6,957 nt of DNA from Alphaproteobacteria bacterium (GCA_028869355.1 JAGWSK010000015.1:1-6957), one strand, 5' to 3'. Positions 1 to 6,812 are shown, counted from the stretch's first letter. Translations and numbers: made by a program. The notes: generated by a model from the letters alone, not told the origin.

Positions 1-900
1 GGTGCGTTGGGCGGCGTCGCCAGTCTGGCGCTGCCGCCTTTCGCGCGCCATGCTTACTCCCAGGAAAACCTCGCTGTGGTCCCGGTGAGCGAGGGCTTCG
101 TGATGCTCACCGGCGCCGGCGGTAATGTCCTGGTACGGACGGGAAGCGCCGGTCAGATGCTCGTGGACAGCGGCGCTGCGCCGTTCACCGATGCGGTGCT
201 TGCGCGTTTGCGCGATCTGCCGGGCGCAGGCCATGTCACAACTCTGTTCAACACGCATTGGCACCGGGAGCAGGTGGGCGGAAACCTGGCTTTCGGGCGG
301 GCGGGATCAAAAATCATTGCTCACGAAAAGACCCGGGCGCATCTGGCGACGGATTATTACGTGATGGACGAGGATCGGTACGAGAAGGCGCTGCCCGTGG
401 AGGCTCGTCCGACCGTGACGTTTTTTACCGGCGACCAGACCCTCCCTGGCGACAAGGGGATCGAATACGGCCACCTGCTCGAAGCGCATACCGACGGCGA
501 TATCTATGTTTTCTTCCGGGACGCGAATGTGCTGGCCGCGGGTCATGCCATCGCGCCGGTCAAGGATCCCGCGCTTGACTGGTTCGGTGGCGGTTGGCTG
601 GGTGGGCGCGTCGACGCGCAGGAAAAACTCCTGAAGCTGACCGATGCGCAGACGCGGATCGCGCCGAGCTACGGTCCCGTAGTTGGCCGCGCCGAGCTCC
701 AGGCCGAGTTCGACATGACGCGCGCGCTCTACGATCGCATGCTTGATCTCATCAAGAAGGGCATGAGCGCACAAGACATGCTCGATACGGGACTGATGAA
801 GGGTCTGAATCGCACCTTCAGCGACCCGTCCAAGTTCGTCTACGACGCCCATAAGGGCTTTTGGGCGCATCACAATTCTCTCGGACCGGAAGTGCTCTGA
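1..900 (+). CDS. Exported MBL-fold metallo-hydrolase-like protein with altered metal ligands, 5' end missing
   Basis: The frame is open from the first base, so the true start lies left of the window. The TTG at 7 is in frame but lies inside a hydrophobic Ala/Leu/Gly stretch ending near AYSQ, which reads as the back half of an export signal; I therefore call the gene partial. The body follows the metallo-beta-lactamase fold: a VDSGAAP strand, NTHWHREQVGGN (bases 250-285), HTDGD (487-501) and the PVVGRAEL segment (676-699). The usual HxHxDH reads HxHxEQ here. The His of HTDGD is kept, the usual GD aspartate is His (544-546), and the last ligand of the usual GHGP is Tyr in SYGP (670-672). Site-1 histidines thus survive and site 2 is largely lost. 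Substrate unknown; it could be a hydrolase with changed metal use or a pseudoenzyme. From memory, similar HWHxEQ proteins exist in acidobacteria. Its stop overlaps the ankyrin gene start. Confidence 0.85.
   Translation, partial: GALGGVASLALPPFARHAYSQENLAVVPVSEGFVMLTGAGGNVLVRTGSAGQMLVDSGAAPFTDAVLARLRDLPGAGHVTTLFNTHWHREQVGGNLAFGRAGSKIIAHEKTRAHLATDYYVMDEDRYEKALPVEARPTVTFFTGDQTLPGDKGIEYGHLLEAHTDGDIYVFFRDANVLAAGHAIAPVKDPALDWFGGGWLGGRVDAQEKLLKLTDAQTRIAPSYGPVVGRAELQAEFDMTRALYDRMLDLIKKGMSAQDMLDTGLMKGLNRTFSDPSKFVYDAHKGFWAHHNSLGPEVL
888..892 (+). promoter_or_regulatory. Ribosome binding site inside the MBL-like gene, for the ankyrin gene
   Basis: GGAAG lies seven bases before the ATG at 900, still within the last codons of the upstream gene. 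That ATG shares its A with the upstream TGA (TGATG), the classic arrangement for translational coupling. This supports starting the ankyrin protein at 900 rather than at the in-frame TTG at 861. Confidence 0.6.
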
Positions 901-2447
901 TGAACACCGTGATGAAGCGAGCCATTTTTTCAGCCGTTTTATGGCTTGCCGCGGCCGGTACGGCCGCCGCTGCCGATGGCAGCCTCGCCGGTCTAATCCA
1001 GGCTGGCAATCGCGACGCCGCGCTGAAGATGATTGCCGCGGGCGCGGACGTGAACGCAGCACAGGGCGACGGTACGACGCCGCTGCATTGGGCCGTTTAC
1101 AAGATCGATCCGGAGCTTGTCCGTGCGCTCCTCGCGCACGGGGCCAAGCCCGATGCCATGAACAATTACGGCTCGAGCCCTTTGGCGGAGGCGGTAAAGG
1201 CCGGCAACGCGCGCCTGGCTGGAATGCTGATTGACGCAGGCAGCAACGTGGAGGTGCCGAACCAGGAGGGCCAGACCGCCCTGATGCTGGCCGCGCGCGC
1301 GGGATCGGTGGAGGTCGCCGAACTGCTGGTGCGCCACGGCGCCAACGTCAATGCACGGGAGAGATGGCGCGGCCAGACGGCGCTGATGTGGGCGGCCGCC
1401 GCAGGCTCTGTCGATATGACGCGGTTTCTCATCGCCCATAAGGCGGACGTCAACACCCGCGCGCTGGCCAGCGACTGGCCGACCCAGATGACCGGCGAGC
1501 CGCGCAACCAGTATCGCCCCACCGGCGGCCTGACACCGTTGCTTTATGCGGCGCGCTCGGGATGTACGGGTTGCGTGCAAGCGCTCCTGGACGCCGGCGC
1601 AGATCCCAACCGGCCGAACCCTGACGGCGTGACGCCGCTGATCGTGGCCATCGACAATTTCGCATTCGACACGGCAAAGCTCCTGTTCGAGCGCGGCGCC
1701 AATCCGAATCTCTGGGATTGGTGGGGCCGCACCCCACTGTACACGGCGATCGACATGAATACGTACAGTCTGGACGCTTACGCGGAACGCACCGGGCCGC
1801 CCATCGTGACGACGAAGACCACCGCGCTCGAGCTCGCACGGCTGTTTCTGCGTGCCGGCGTGAACCCCAATCCTCAGTTGAACATGCATCGGCCCGGGCG
1901 AGGCGGCAACTCCGGCCGCTTCACCGATGAGATCATAACCACCGGCGCCACGCCGATGTTGCGCGCCGCGGCGTCTCAAGACAGCGAGGCCGTGCGGCTG
2001 TTGCTGGAATACGGTGGGCGTGTCGATGTCCCAAACGTGATGGGCGTGACGCCGCTGATGGCTGCCGCCGGGCTGGGCATGAAACCGGGTCCGCGCTTCG
2101 ATCCCAACGCCAAAGATGCGCAAGACCGGTCGATCGCGACGCTCGAAATCCTGTCGAAGGCCGGCGCCGACGTGAATGCGCGGATCACCGATGTCAAGAG
2201 CCTGACCGCGCGCATGGGACGTGGCGGCACGCTGCCGGAGCGGGGTGGGCAAAGCGCACTCTTCGGCGCGGTGCAGTGGGGCTGGCCCCGCGTCACCAAG
2301 TATTTAATCGATCACGGCGCGGAAGTGGCAATCATGGACGACCTCCACGTGTCGCCGCTCGACGCTGCTTTGGGGCGGCACGGCAGCGCCGACAATCATC
2401 CCTCCGACGAGGTCGCCAAAATACTTCAGACAGCAAGCGGCCAGTAG
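900..2447 (+). CDS. Exported ankyrin-repeat protein (515 aa)
   Basis: Residues 1-25 form a signal peptide: Lys6-Arg7, a hydrophobic core and an Ala-rich end, with cleavage likely near AAAAD. Nearly all the rest is ankyrin repeats with recurring G-x-TPL/TAL, AAxxG and LLxxGAxxN signatures. Repeats begin near residues 27 (degenerate), 58, 91, 124, 158, 210, 243, 276, 349, 382, 450 and 484. Five longer loops interrupt the stack, at about 189-208, 289-306, 325-347, 392-410 and 429-448. Ankyrin stacks bind proteins; no catalytic domain is visible, so a periplasmic scaffold or inhibitor role is inference. The start at 900 overlaps the stop of the MBL-like gene by one base, implying coupled synthesis and probably a shared function. 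An alternative start at 912 (MKRAIF) would also leave a good signal peptide. Confidence 0.92.
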   Translation: MNTVMKRAIFSAVLWLAAAGTAAAADGSLAGLIQAGNRDAALKMIAAGADVNAAQGDGTTPLHWAVYKIDPELVRALLAHGAKPDAMNNYGSSPLAEAVKAGNARLAGMLIDAGSNVEVPNQEGQTALMLAARAGSVEVAELLVRHGANVNARERWRGQTALMWAAAAGSVDMTRFLIAHKADVNTRALASDWPTQMTGEPRNQYRPTGGLTPLLYAARSGCTGCVQALLDAGADPNRPNPDGVTPLIVAIDNFAFDTAKLLFERGANPNLWDWWGRTPLYTAIDMNTYSLDAYAERTGPPIVTTKTTALELARLFLRAGVNPNPQLNMHRPGRGGNSGRFTDEIITTGATPMLRAAASQDSEAVRLLLEYGGRVDVPNVMGVTPLMAAAGLGMKPGPRFDPNAKDAQDRSIATLEILSKAGADVNARITDVKSLTARMGRGGTLPERGGQSALFGAVQWGWPRVTKYLIDHGAEVAIMDDLHVSPLDAALGRHGSADNHPSDEVAKILQTASGQ

Positions 2448-2551
2448 ACTGCAGCCGTGACCCAACACAGGGATAAGTGACTTCTCCCGGATCACAGTAG
2501 TCCATTGTCCGGTATTGGCGAGATCCCGCCACATCCGTCAGATCACTGAGA

Positions 2552-2625
2552 ACGTCCGCGTTTGGCGATGAAGCGAAGTGCGCCGTGCAATCTGGAACCG
2601 TCGCTCTTGAACGCCAAGCCGACGT
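2552..2625. repeat. Imperfect inverted repeat, possible interspersed element
   Basis: ACGTCCGCGTTTGGCG (2552-2567) faces CGCCAAGCCGACGT (2612-2625). The arms pair at 13 of 14 positions with a two-base gap and flank a 44-base centre. No T-tract follows, so it does not look like a simple terminator. The GTCCGC-TTTGG and GACCC-AAGCGG-CGTT style resembles short noncoding repeats that I recall as common between genes in rhizobia and sphingomonads. That link is from memory and weak; only the symmetry is directly seen. Confidence 0.35.
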
Positions 2626-2703
2626 CGCGCAGACATCACCGGTCCGGCGAGATTGACCCGAAGCGGTCGTTGCTCAATGCAAGATAGGCAACCTGTACGG
2701 TTG

Positions 2704-2712
2704 TGTTAGTAT
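2704..2712 (+). promoter_or_regulatory. Candidate extended -10 promoter for the lipoprotein gene
   Basis: TGTTAGTAT is a TGn extended -10 element with hexamer TAGTAT (2707-2712). No good -35 hexamer sits 16-18 bases upstream, which is tolerable for extended -10 promoters. Transcription would begin near 2719 and give a leader of about 29 bases. Only the motif is seen; activity is inferred. Confidence 0.3.
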
Positions 2713-2747
2713 ACCGCATTCGACGTGCAAGGGGATGAAACCGCTCT

Positions 2748-3272
2748 ATGCACCGAGAGATCGCAATCGTCTTGACCGTGCTCCTCCTTGCCGGTTGCAT
2801 AAACGCCACCGGCATGATGCTGACCGACAGCACCGCCGTCGTCTCGGCACTGGGGCCGGCTTCCTCCGACCGCGAAGTCGTTTTCGAGTCAGCCCTGGCA
2901 GAGGCCGCGAGGCTCGCGCGCACCTATGGCTATCAGTATTTCATCGTTCTCAAGCTCGACGAGCGCAGCGTCACGACGACAAAATATACGGCGGGGGAGA
3001 CCATACCACTCACCATCACCGGTCATGTGAGCAGGAGTCCGGTGATCACGGGCACTCTCTCGCGAGCAAACCTGCCGGGCGGGACCCTCATGGTGCCCGG
3101 AACGAGCGTGACCTCTGTCAAACCGGGACTCGCGATCACGGTGAAGATGTATCGCCGGGGCGAGATCGATTCCCGGCAGGATGGGGTCTGGAACATCGAC
3201 TTCCTGCCGGGCGCAGCCGCTTCCGGGAAAAGCGCACCTTCGCCGCCGAGCACTGGGCAGGACCGGGGTTGA
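2748..3272 (+). CDS. Small putative lipoprotein (174 aa)
   Basis: A short basic N-terminus, a hydrophobic run and the lipobox LAGC place the lipidated cysteine at residue 17, followed by Ile, so outer-membrane sorting is plausible. The mature part contains an Ala-rich helix leading into YGYQYFIVLKLDE (residues 60-72), a Thr/Gly-rich beta region (75-130) and a Pro/Ser/Gly-rich tail (155-174). The helix followed by a GYxYF-[IV]V strand recalls small proteobacterial lipoproteins of the CC0125/CC1285 type, but that match is from memory and function is unknown. The ATG is forced: an in-frame TGA lies at 2736-2738. A purine-rich AAGGGG (2729-2734) is the only ribosome-site candidate and sits rather far away, 13 bases. 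The gene stands alone, with the minus-strand set converging on its 3' end. Confidence 0.8.
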   Translation: MHREIAIVLTVLLLAGCINATGMMLTDSTAVVSALGPASSDREVVFESALAEAARLARTYGYQYFIVLKLDERSVTTTKYTAGETIPLTITGHVSRSPVITGTLSRANLPGGTLMVPGTSVTSVKPGLAITVKMYRRGEIDSRQDGVWNIDFLPGAAASGKSAPSPPSTGQDRG

Positions 3273-3273
3273 C

Positions 3274-3429
3274 CTAAGCTGCCATGCGGCGGTTCGTGAC
3301 GTGCGCCAGGTCAGTCTCCGGGCCACAATGATCCCCGCCCTGATGCAGCACCAGCCCGTTCACCGCGCCGGTGGAGTCACGCGTAAAACCGATGCTCAGG
3401 GCCGGGACGGTGGTGACTGGACGAGCGGG
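3274..3429 (-). pseudogene. Orphan C-terminal fragment, DUF3471-like tail
   Basis: Read on the minus strand from 3429 to the TAG at 3274-3276, the frame gives LSIGFTRDSTGAVNGLVLHQ followed by GGDH and a divergent end. The pattern F-x-RD-x-x-G-x-V-x-G-L-x-LHQ-G is typical, from memory, of the C-terminal beta-hairpin of DUF3471-type domains found behind serine hydrolases and other secreted proteins. It has no start codon or domain body of its own, and it is out of frame with the propeller gene just upstream, which ends at 3396. It may be the tail of a deleted gene, or an original C-terminal extension of the propeller cut off by a frameshift around 3423-3432. Confidence 0.45.
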
Positions 3430-4357
3430 AAGATCGCGATGCGATCGCCGCGTACTGAACCGAGCCATAGTTCGTTGGCGACCTGAATGGCCACAGTACT
3501 GACGCCGAACCCGTCGATATTGGGCTGGCGAATGAGTTCCTGCACCTTCAGCGTCGTCGGATCGACCTTCGCAACGTTCGATGTCTGCGAAGGCGCGGTC
3601 CCTCCCTGGCCAGCCGCAAGCAGCGTACCGTCCGGAGCCCATCGGAGATTGTCGAGACGAAAGCCAACCGGAACACTGTCCCTCTTGACCGGCGTTTGCC
3701 CGCGCGACAAGCGAATGAAAGATTGGCTGCCCCATCCTCCAATGTACAGCCACTTACCGTCCCTGGAGATTTCCAGACCGTTCGGACCGGCGGCTTCGCT
3801 ACCGGGCACTTTGTTCCATCCGGTGCCCGGGTGCCATTCCCAGACCTCACCGTTGATCTCGCCCGCCATCATTCTTTCGCGCGCAGCCGCATCAGCGTCC
3901 CGCGGCAAAAAGTTTGTGGTGACAAACCCGCCGTCGGACAGACCGACGACAGAATTCAAGCCGATTGGATCGGGCGCAACCGCACATCCAATCCAGGTCA
4001 ACGTAGGCGCCCTGGGCCGGGCATCCAATTCGAAAACTTCGATCGATTCCCTGCTGCCATGATGAACGACGTAGAGTGTATGCACCGCGTTCTGTCCTGG
4101 GCGCAGATAGAGGCCGTGCGCTCTAAACTTGTCGCCTTCAGAACCGATAGGTTGATAAGCCGAATGGCGCCGTTCGCCACCATACCAGACGAAAGAATCC
4201 AATCCGACCTCGGAACAGCAGCGAGATCTTCAGGACCTAGTTGGTCGCAGACGAAACGAATATTGCCGATCGCCTCACACCCAGCTGCCTTTGCTTCAGC
4301 GCTTCCGCCGCCGAGTGATAACGTGATGACGACTGCCAGTGACATCAGCACCTTCAT
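3396..4357 (-). pseudogene. Frameshifted exported SMP-30/strictosidine-synthase-like beta-propeller
   Basis: Translation from the ATG at 4357 gives a signal peptide (MKVLMSLAVVITLSLGGGSA), then CEAIGNIRFVCDQLGPEDLA and a VANGAIRLINL strand, after which this frame turns into non-family sequence and stops at 3998. The homologous continuation (GDKFRAHGLYLRPGQN, HTLYVVHHGSRESIEVFELD, LNSVVGLSDGGFVTTNF, GPNGLEISRDGKWLYIGGW, ELWLGSVRGDRIAIFP) lies in another minus frame that is open from about 4229 to the TGA at 3396-3398. The switch must fall near 4135-4160, probably a small deletion, since some residues between the two blocks seem missing. Repeated NGL/DG/LYV strands mark a beta-propeller related to gluconolactonase/strictosidine synthase; substrate unknown. 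GGGAGGG sits five bases before the start, so the gene was recently functional. A sequencing error cannot be excluded. Confidence 0.75.
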
Positions 4358-4362
4358 GACCG

Positions 4363-4369
4363 CCCTCCC
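4363..4369 (-). promoter_or_regulatory. Ribosome binding site for the frameshifted propeller gene
   Basis: On the minus strand GGGAGGG precedes the ATG at 4357 by five bases, a strong site that supports this start and indicates intact initiation despite the frameshift downstream. The 212 bases between here and the preceding gene (4358-4569) hold no recognisable gene and no clear terminator. Confidence 0.6.
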
Positions 4370-4569
4370 ACTTCCTGGGTCTGTACACGAAACACATCAT
4401 ACTACCTCCGATGTCCATACCCCGGAAAAATGCTGATGATTTCAGCGCAAGATCGTCAGTTTGGAAGATTTTGTTGAACCGGCAACATTCGGAGAACGTG
4501 AAGCCGTCCTGGTTCGGCTCGCACGCGAGGGGCGACCGCTCGGCTTGTGATCCGTGGCTGTCTTACGGT

Positions 4570-5673
4570 TTAGTTCCCGACTGCTCGCCACATCTGGAGT
4601 TTTCCCCCGTAAGGCACTTCGCCCACAATGATGTCGCCCTTCGAGTTCACGGCAATGCTGTGCGGGTCTGTCAAATCGCTGGGCTGGTTACCCGGCCGTC
4701 CGAATTTCGCGAGAACCTTGCCCGTGGCCCGGTCCAGGATGTGAATCACATTATCGGAGCCGTCGGCGACATACATGAATGTCTGCGCGGGATCTGGTGA
4801 AAAGCCGATGGAGCCGGCCGTGCCGACTGCATTTTCCGAGTTTGTGCGGTGGGCGGTCGGTGTCTTGACAACTATATTCCTTTTGAAGTTGCCCATCTTG
4901 TCGAAAATTTCGATGCGGTCGCCCAGGCGGTCGCAGACATAGACCAAACCGTCATTACCAATCACCACGCAGTGCACGGGGCTCAGAAATACACCGCCAA
5001 CTCCCGCGTCCGTTTCAGCCTGAGTGGCCTGACGCCCCCACTGGCGCAGGTAATGTCCATCGCGATCGAAGACGGCGACCCGTTTGTTGCCGTAACCGTC
5101 CGAAACATAGATGTCGCCATTGCCAGGATCGACGGCAACTTGCGTCGGTTTGAAAAACGAAGTGCGACTCGCATTCAGGGCCCTGCCGGTGGCGGTGCCG
5201 TCCGCGCTGTCCATGACCCCCTTCGTACCGATTTGCAGCAATAGTTTGCTGCCGTCATGCGTGTACTTCTGGACAATTCCATCATTGTTGCCGGCCGTCC
5301 AAAAACTGCCATCCTTGTCGATGAAGCAACCATGCGCGGTCTTCGCCATTCGCGCGCGATCGCCCCAGGAATTGACGACATTGCCGTCCGCGTCGAACTC
5401 GATGACCGGCGGCGCGGGCGTCGCCAGATTCCTCTCCTTGGGCGCAGGTTCCCCCCTGGTCACGACGAACACATGGTCGCGTGCATCGACACAAACGCTG
5501 CCCACCGATCCCAATACCCACCCTTCCGGCAATGGCTTGGGCCAGGACGGGTCGTACTTGAACTGTGGCACCGCGACGGCGGCCTGAGCCGAGCTGTGCC
5601 CGGTGAACCCGAAAAAGACAGCGGCCACAGCAATTGCGACCGCCATTATCGAGCCTGAGAACCTCGCGCGCAT
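4570..5673 (-). CDS. Exported NHL beta-propeller, PAL-like (peptidyl-alpha-hydroxyglycine alpha-amidating lyase family)
   Basis: A 367-residue protein with a signal peptide (residues 1-31, hydrophobic 9-24, cleavage near SSAQA) and NHL-type propeller blades. The order is VTRGEP (Arg73), AHGCFID (His115), PTQVAVDPGNGDIYVSDGYG (Tyr194), SPVHCVV (His234), GDRIEIF (Arg252) and DPHSIAV (His338). As I recall the mammalian PAL structure, zinc is held by three histidines about 100 residues apart, with a catalytic Tyr in a VSDGYxNxR motif and two arginines; all have counterparts here. This supports PAL-like chemistry or a related zinc-propeller lyase, but the bacterial substrate is unknown and no hydroxylating monooxygenase partner is in the window. 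It starts 18 bases after the amidohydrolase stop, behind AAGGAGT, so the two are surely co-transcribed. Confidence 0.85.
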   Translation of the reverse strand: MRARFSGSIMAVAIAVAAVFFGFTGHSSAQAAVAVPQFKYDPSWPKPLPEGWVLGSVGSVCVDARDHVFVVTRGEPAPKERNLATPAPPVIEFDADGNVVNSWGDRARMAKTAHGCFIDKDGSFWTAGNNDGIVQKYTHDGSKLLLQIGTKGVMDSADGTATGRALNASRTSFFKPTQVAVDPGNGDIYVSDGYGNKRVAVFDRDGHYLRQWGRQATQAETDAGVGGVFLSPVHCVVIGNDGLVYVCDRLGDRIEIFDKMGNFKRNIVVKTPTAHRTNSENAVGTAGSIGFSPDPAQTFMYVADGSDNVIHILDRATGKVLAKFGRPGNQPSDLTDPHSIAVNSKGDIIVGEVPYGGKLQMWRAVGN

Positions 5674-5679
5674 GACGGA

Positions 5680-5686
5680 CTCCTTT
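5680..5686 (-). promoter_or_regulatory. Ribosome binding site for the PAL-like gene
   Basis: AAGGAGT on the minus strand lies six bases before the ATG at 5673, within the 18-base gap after the amidohydrolase stop. It shows the PAL-like protein has its own strong initiation inside the operon. Confidence 0.6.
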
Positions 5687-5691
5687 GCCTG

Positions 5692-6801
5692 TCAGCCAAT
5701 CCCGTTCAGCCGGTAAAAGCGTGTGGCCGTGCCGCGAAACAGATCGGCCCTTTCATTTGCGCTGGCGCTTTTGGTGAGCAGCTTGCATGCATTCCAGTAG
5801 ACCGGATAGCTGAAGCCCTCCTTGTCGGGCGGGAAGTTGCTTTCAAACATGCAGCGCTGCGTACCGAAGGCGGCGATGCAGGTCTCGACATAGGGGCGCA
5901 TCGCATTCGCCACCATCTGGGACGATGGGGGCTCGGCCTGCTTCTCAAATCCGAGACCGTTGACGGCCTGGCCCAGTCCGCCGACTTTGACATAGACATT
6001 CTGGTGTGCCGCAACCGTTTTGATCGATGCGGCCCAGAGAGGAAACTGTTCGCGTAGCCTGCCCGCATATGCGCCGGTTCCGACCAGTCTGCCGACATGG
6101 TTGAGCACGATTTTCGTGTCCGGGAATGCTCCGGCAAGACTTGCGACGTCGTTCAGTTGCGGGTGAAGAACCAAAGCATCGAAGGAGAGACCGAGGCGGC
6201 CGAGAACCGCGAATCCTTCGCGGAAAGTCTTGTCGCCGAGCAGCCCGCGCGGGACGGGATTGTTCGGATTCATGAGCGACGCATCGGCGTCCCAGGCCGC
6301 GCCATAGCGAATTCCGCGGAAGCGGTCGCCGCCCGCATGCATCAGCGCGGCAAGCACCGGCTCGACGCGGCTGCCCAATTTCAGCTCCGCGTGCCCGACA
6401 ATACCGGCGGCGACCCTGGTCTTGCCGCAATATCCGCTGGCGCATATCGCGGCCTGCCCGTTGACGAATTCGGTTTCGCCGACCGGGCGCATCTCGACCG
6501 GACCGGAGTTCCGGTACATCGAGCTTGCCTCGACAAATACTGTTGCAACGATGCTGTGGCCGGTACGCGTATCGGCGAGGAAGTCGTCCAGCATGTAGCG
6601 CCATCCGGGCCGGACCCAGAGGTGGTGATGCGGGTCGACGATGGGGAGTTCGGGCTCGAGCGCCGGCTCCTTGTGCCGATCCAGCCAATCCTCGCGGACC
6701 GGGCTTCGCGGCGCCGGCTGCTGCGCGTTTGCCGCGGACGCGGACAGCGGAAAGGCAGCCGCGGCACCGCCGGCAAGAGCAATGAACTCCCGTCTCTTCA
6801 T
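5692..6801 (-). CDS. Tat-exported amidohydrolase (Amidohydro_2 family, TIM barrel)
   Basis: The 369-residue product opens with MKRREFIALAGGAAAAF, a twin-arginine signal (Arg3-Arg4) with Ala-rich core and likely cleavage near ANAQ (residues 24-27). Tat export usually means the protein folds with its cofactor in the cytoplasm. The barrel begins with IVDPHHHLW (54-62), the HxH metal motif of H58 and H60. Then come VFVEAS (88-93), RGIRYG (162-167), VLHPQ (His213), VLNHVG (His235), VYVKVGGLG (269-277) and MFESNFPPDK (318-327), whose Asp326 sits where the family has its C-terminal acidic residue. This matches the lactonase/decarboxylase branch of Amidohydro_2; substrate unknown. The start at 6801 is chosen over an in-frame upstream codon at 6876 because GGGAGGA precedes it and the Tat signal begins there. 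First gene of the minus-strand set. Confidence 0.92.
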   Translation of the reverse strand: MKRREFIALAGGAAAAFPLSASAANAQQPAPRSPVREDWLDRHKEPALEPELPIVDPHHHLWVRPGWRYMLDDFLADTRTGHSIVATVFVEASSMYRNSGPVEMRPVGETEFVNGQAAICASGYCGKTRVAAGIVGHAELKLGSRVEPVLAALMHAGGDRFRGIRYGAAWDADASLMNPNNPVPRGLLGDKTFREGFAVLGRLGLSFDALVLHPQLNDVASLAGAFPDTKIVLNHVGRLVGTGAYAGRLREQFPLWAASIKTVAAHQNVYVKVGGLGQAVNGLGFEKQAEPPSSQMVANAMRPYVETCIAAFGTQRCMFESNFPPDKEGFSYPVYWNACKLLTKSASANERADLFRGTATRFYRLNGIG

Positions 6802-6805
6802 GCTG

Positions 6806-6812
6806 TCCTCCC
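6806..6812 (-). promoter_or_regulatory. Ribosome binding site deciding the amidohydrolase start
   Basis: GGGAGGA on the minus strand lies four bases before the ATG at 6801. Its spacing and the Tat signal immediately downstream fix the start. The remaining bases to the right edge (6813-6957) are upstream noncoding sequence; a promoter is expected there but I see no convincing -35/-10 pair. Confidence 0.65.

Larger units (their letters stand above)
2448..2747. other. Intergenic region without a gene
   Basis: These 300 bases separate the ankyrin gene from the lipoprotein gene. I see no convincing coding frame and no stem followed by a T-tract that would end the upstream unit. The stretch holds an imperfect inverted repeat (2552-2625), a related-looking GACCCGAAGCGGTCGTT segment (2655-2671) and a candidate promoter (2704-2712). 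Confidence 0.6.

Noticed and set aside
861..899. Earlier TTG start for the ankyrin gene
   Set aside because: It would overlap the MBL-like gene by 40 bases and put a non-hydrophobic stretch before the signal peptide; the ATG at 900 has GGAAG at good spacing.
307..1062. A 251-codon minus-strand open frame across the MBL-like and ankyrin genes
   Set aside because: It crosses the junction of two well-supported genes and has an Arg-rich composition with no motif or signal.
993..2252. A 419-codon open frame on the minus strand opposite the ankyrin gene
   Set aside because: It lies entirely antisense to clear ankyrin repeats; its product is Arg/His/Gly-rich without domain signatures, as expected of a high-GC shadow frame.
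2735..3277. Alternative plus-strand frame overlapping the lipoprotein gene
   Set aside because: Its product is Arg/His-rich without structure, whereas the frame from 2748 has a textbook lipobox.
3278..3290. Short hairpin GCTGC-CAT-GCGGC as a terminator between convergent units
   Set aside because: The stem is only five pairs with a wobble, and no T-tract follows on either strand.
3361..3373. CACCG-CGC-CGGTG hairpin
   Set aside because: It lies inside the coding-like tail fragment, is short and has no T-tract; likely chance in GC-rich sequence.
4358..4569. Open minus-strand frame with a Cys/Phe-containing peptide between the two propeller genes
   Set aside because: No usable start with a ribosome site, no recognisable motif, and only moderately coding-like composition.
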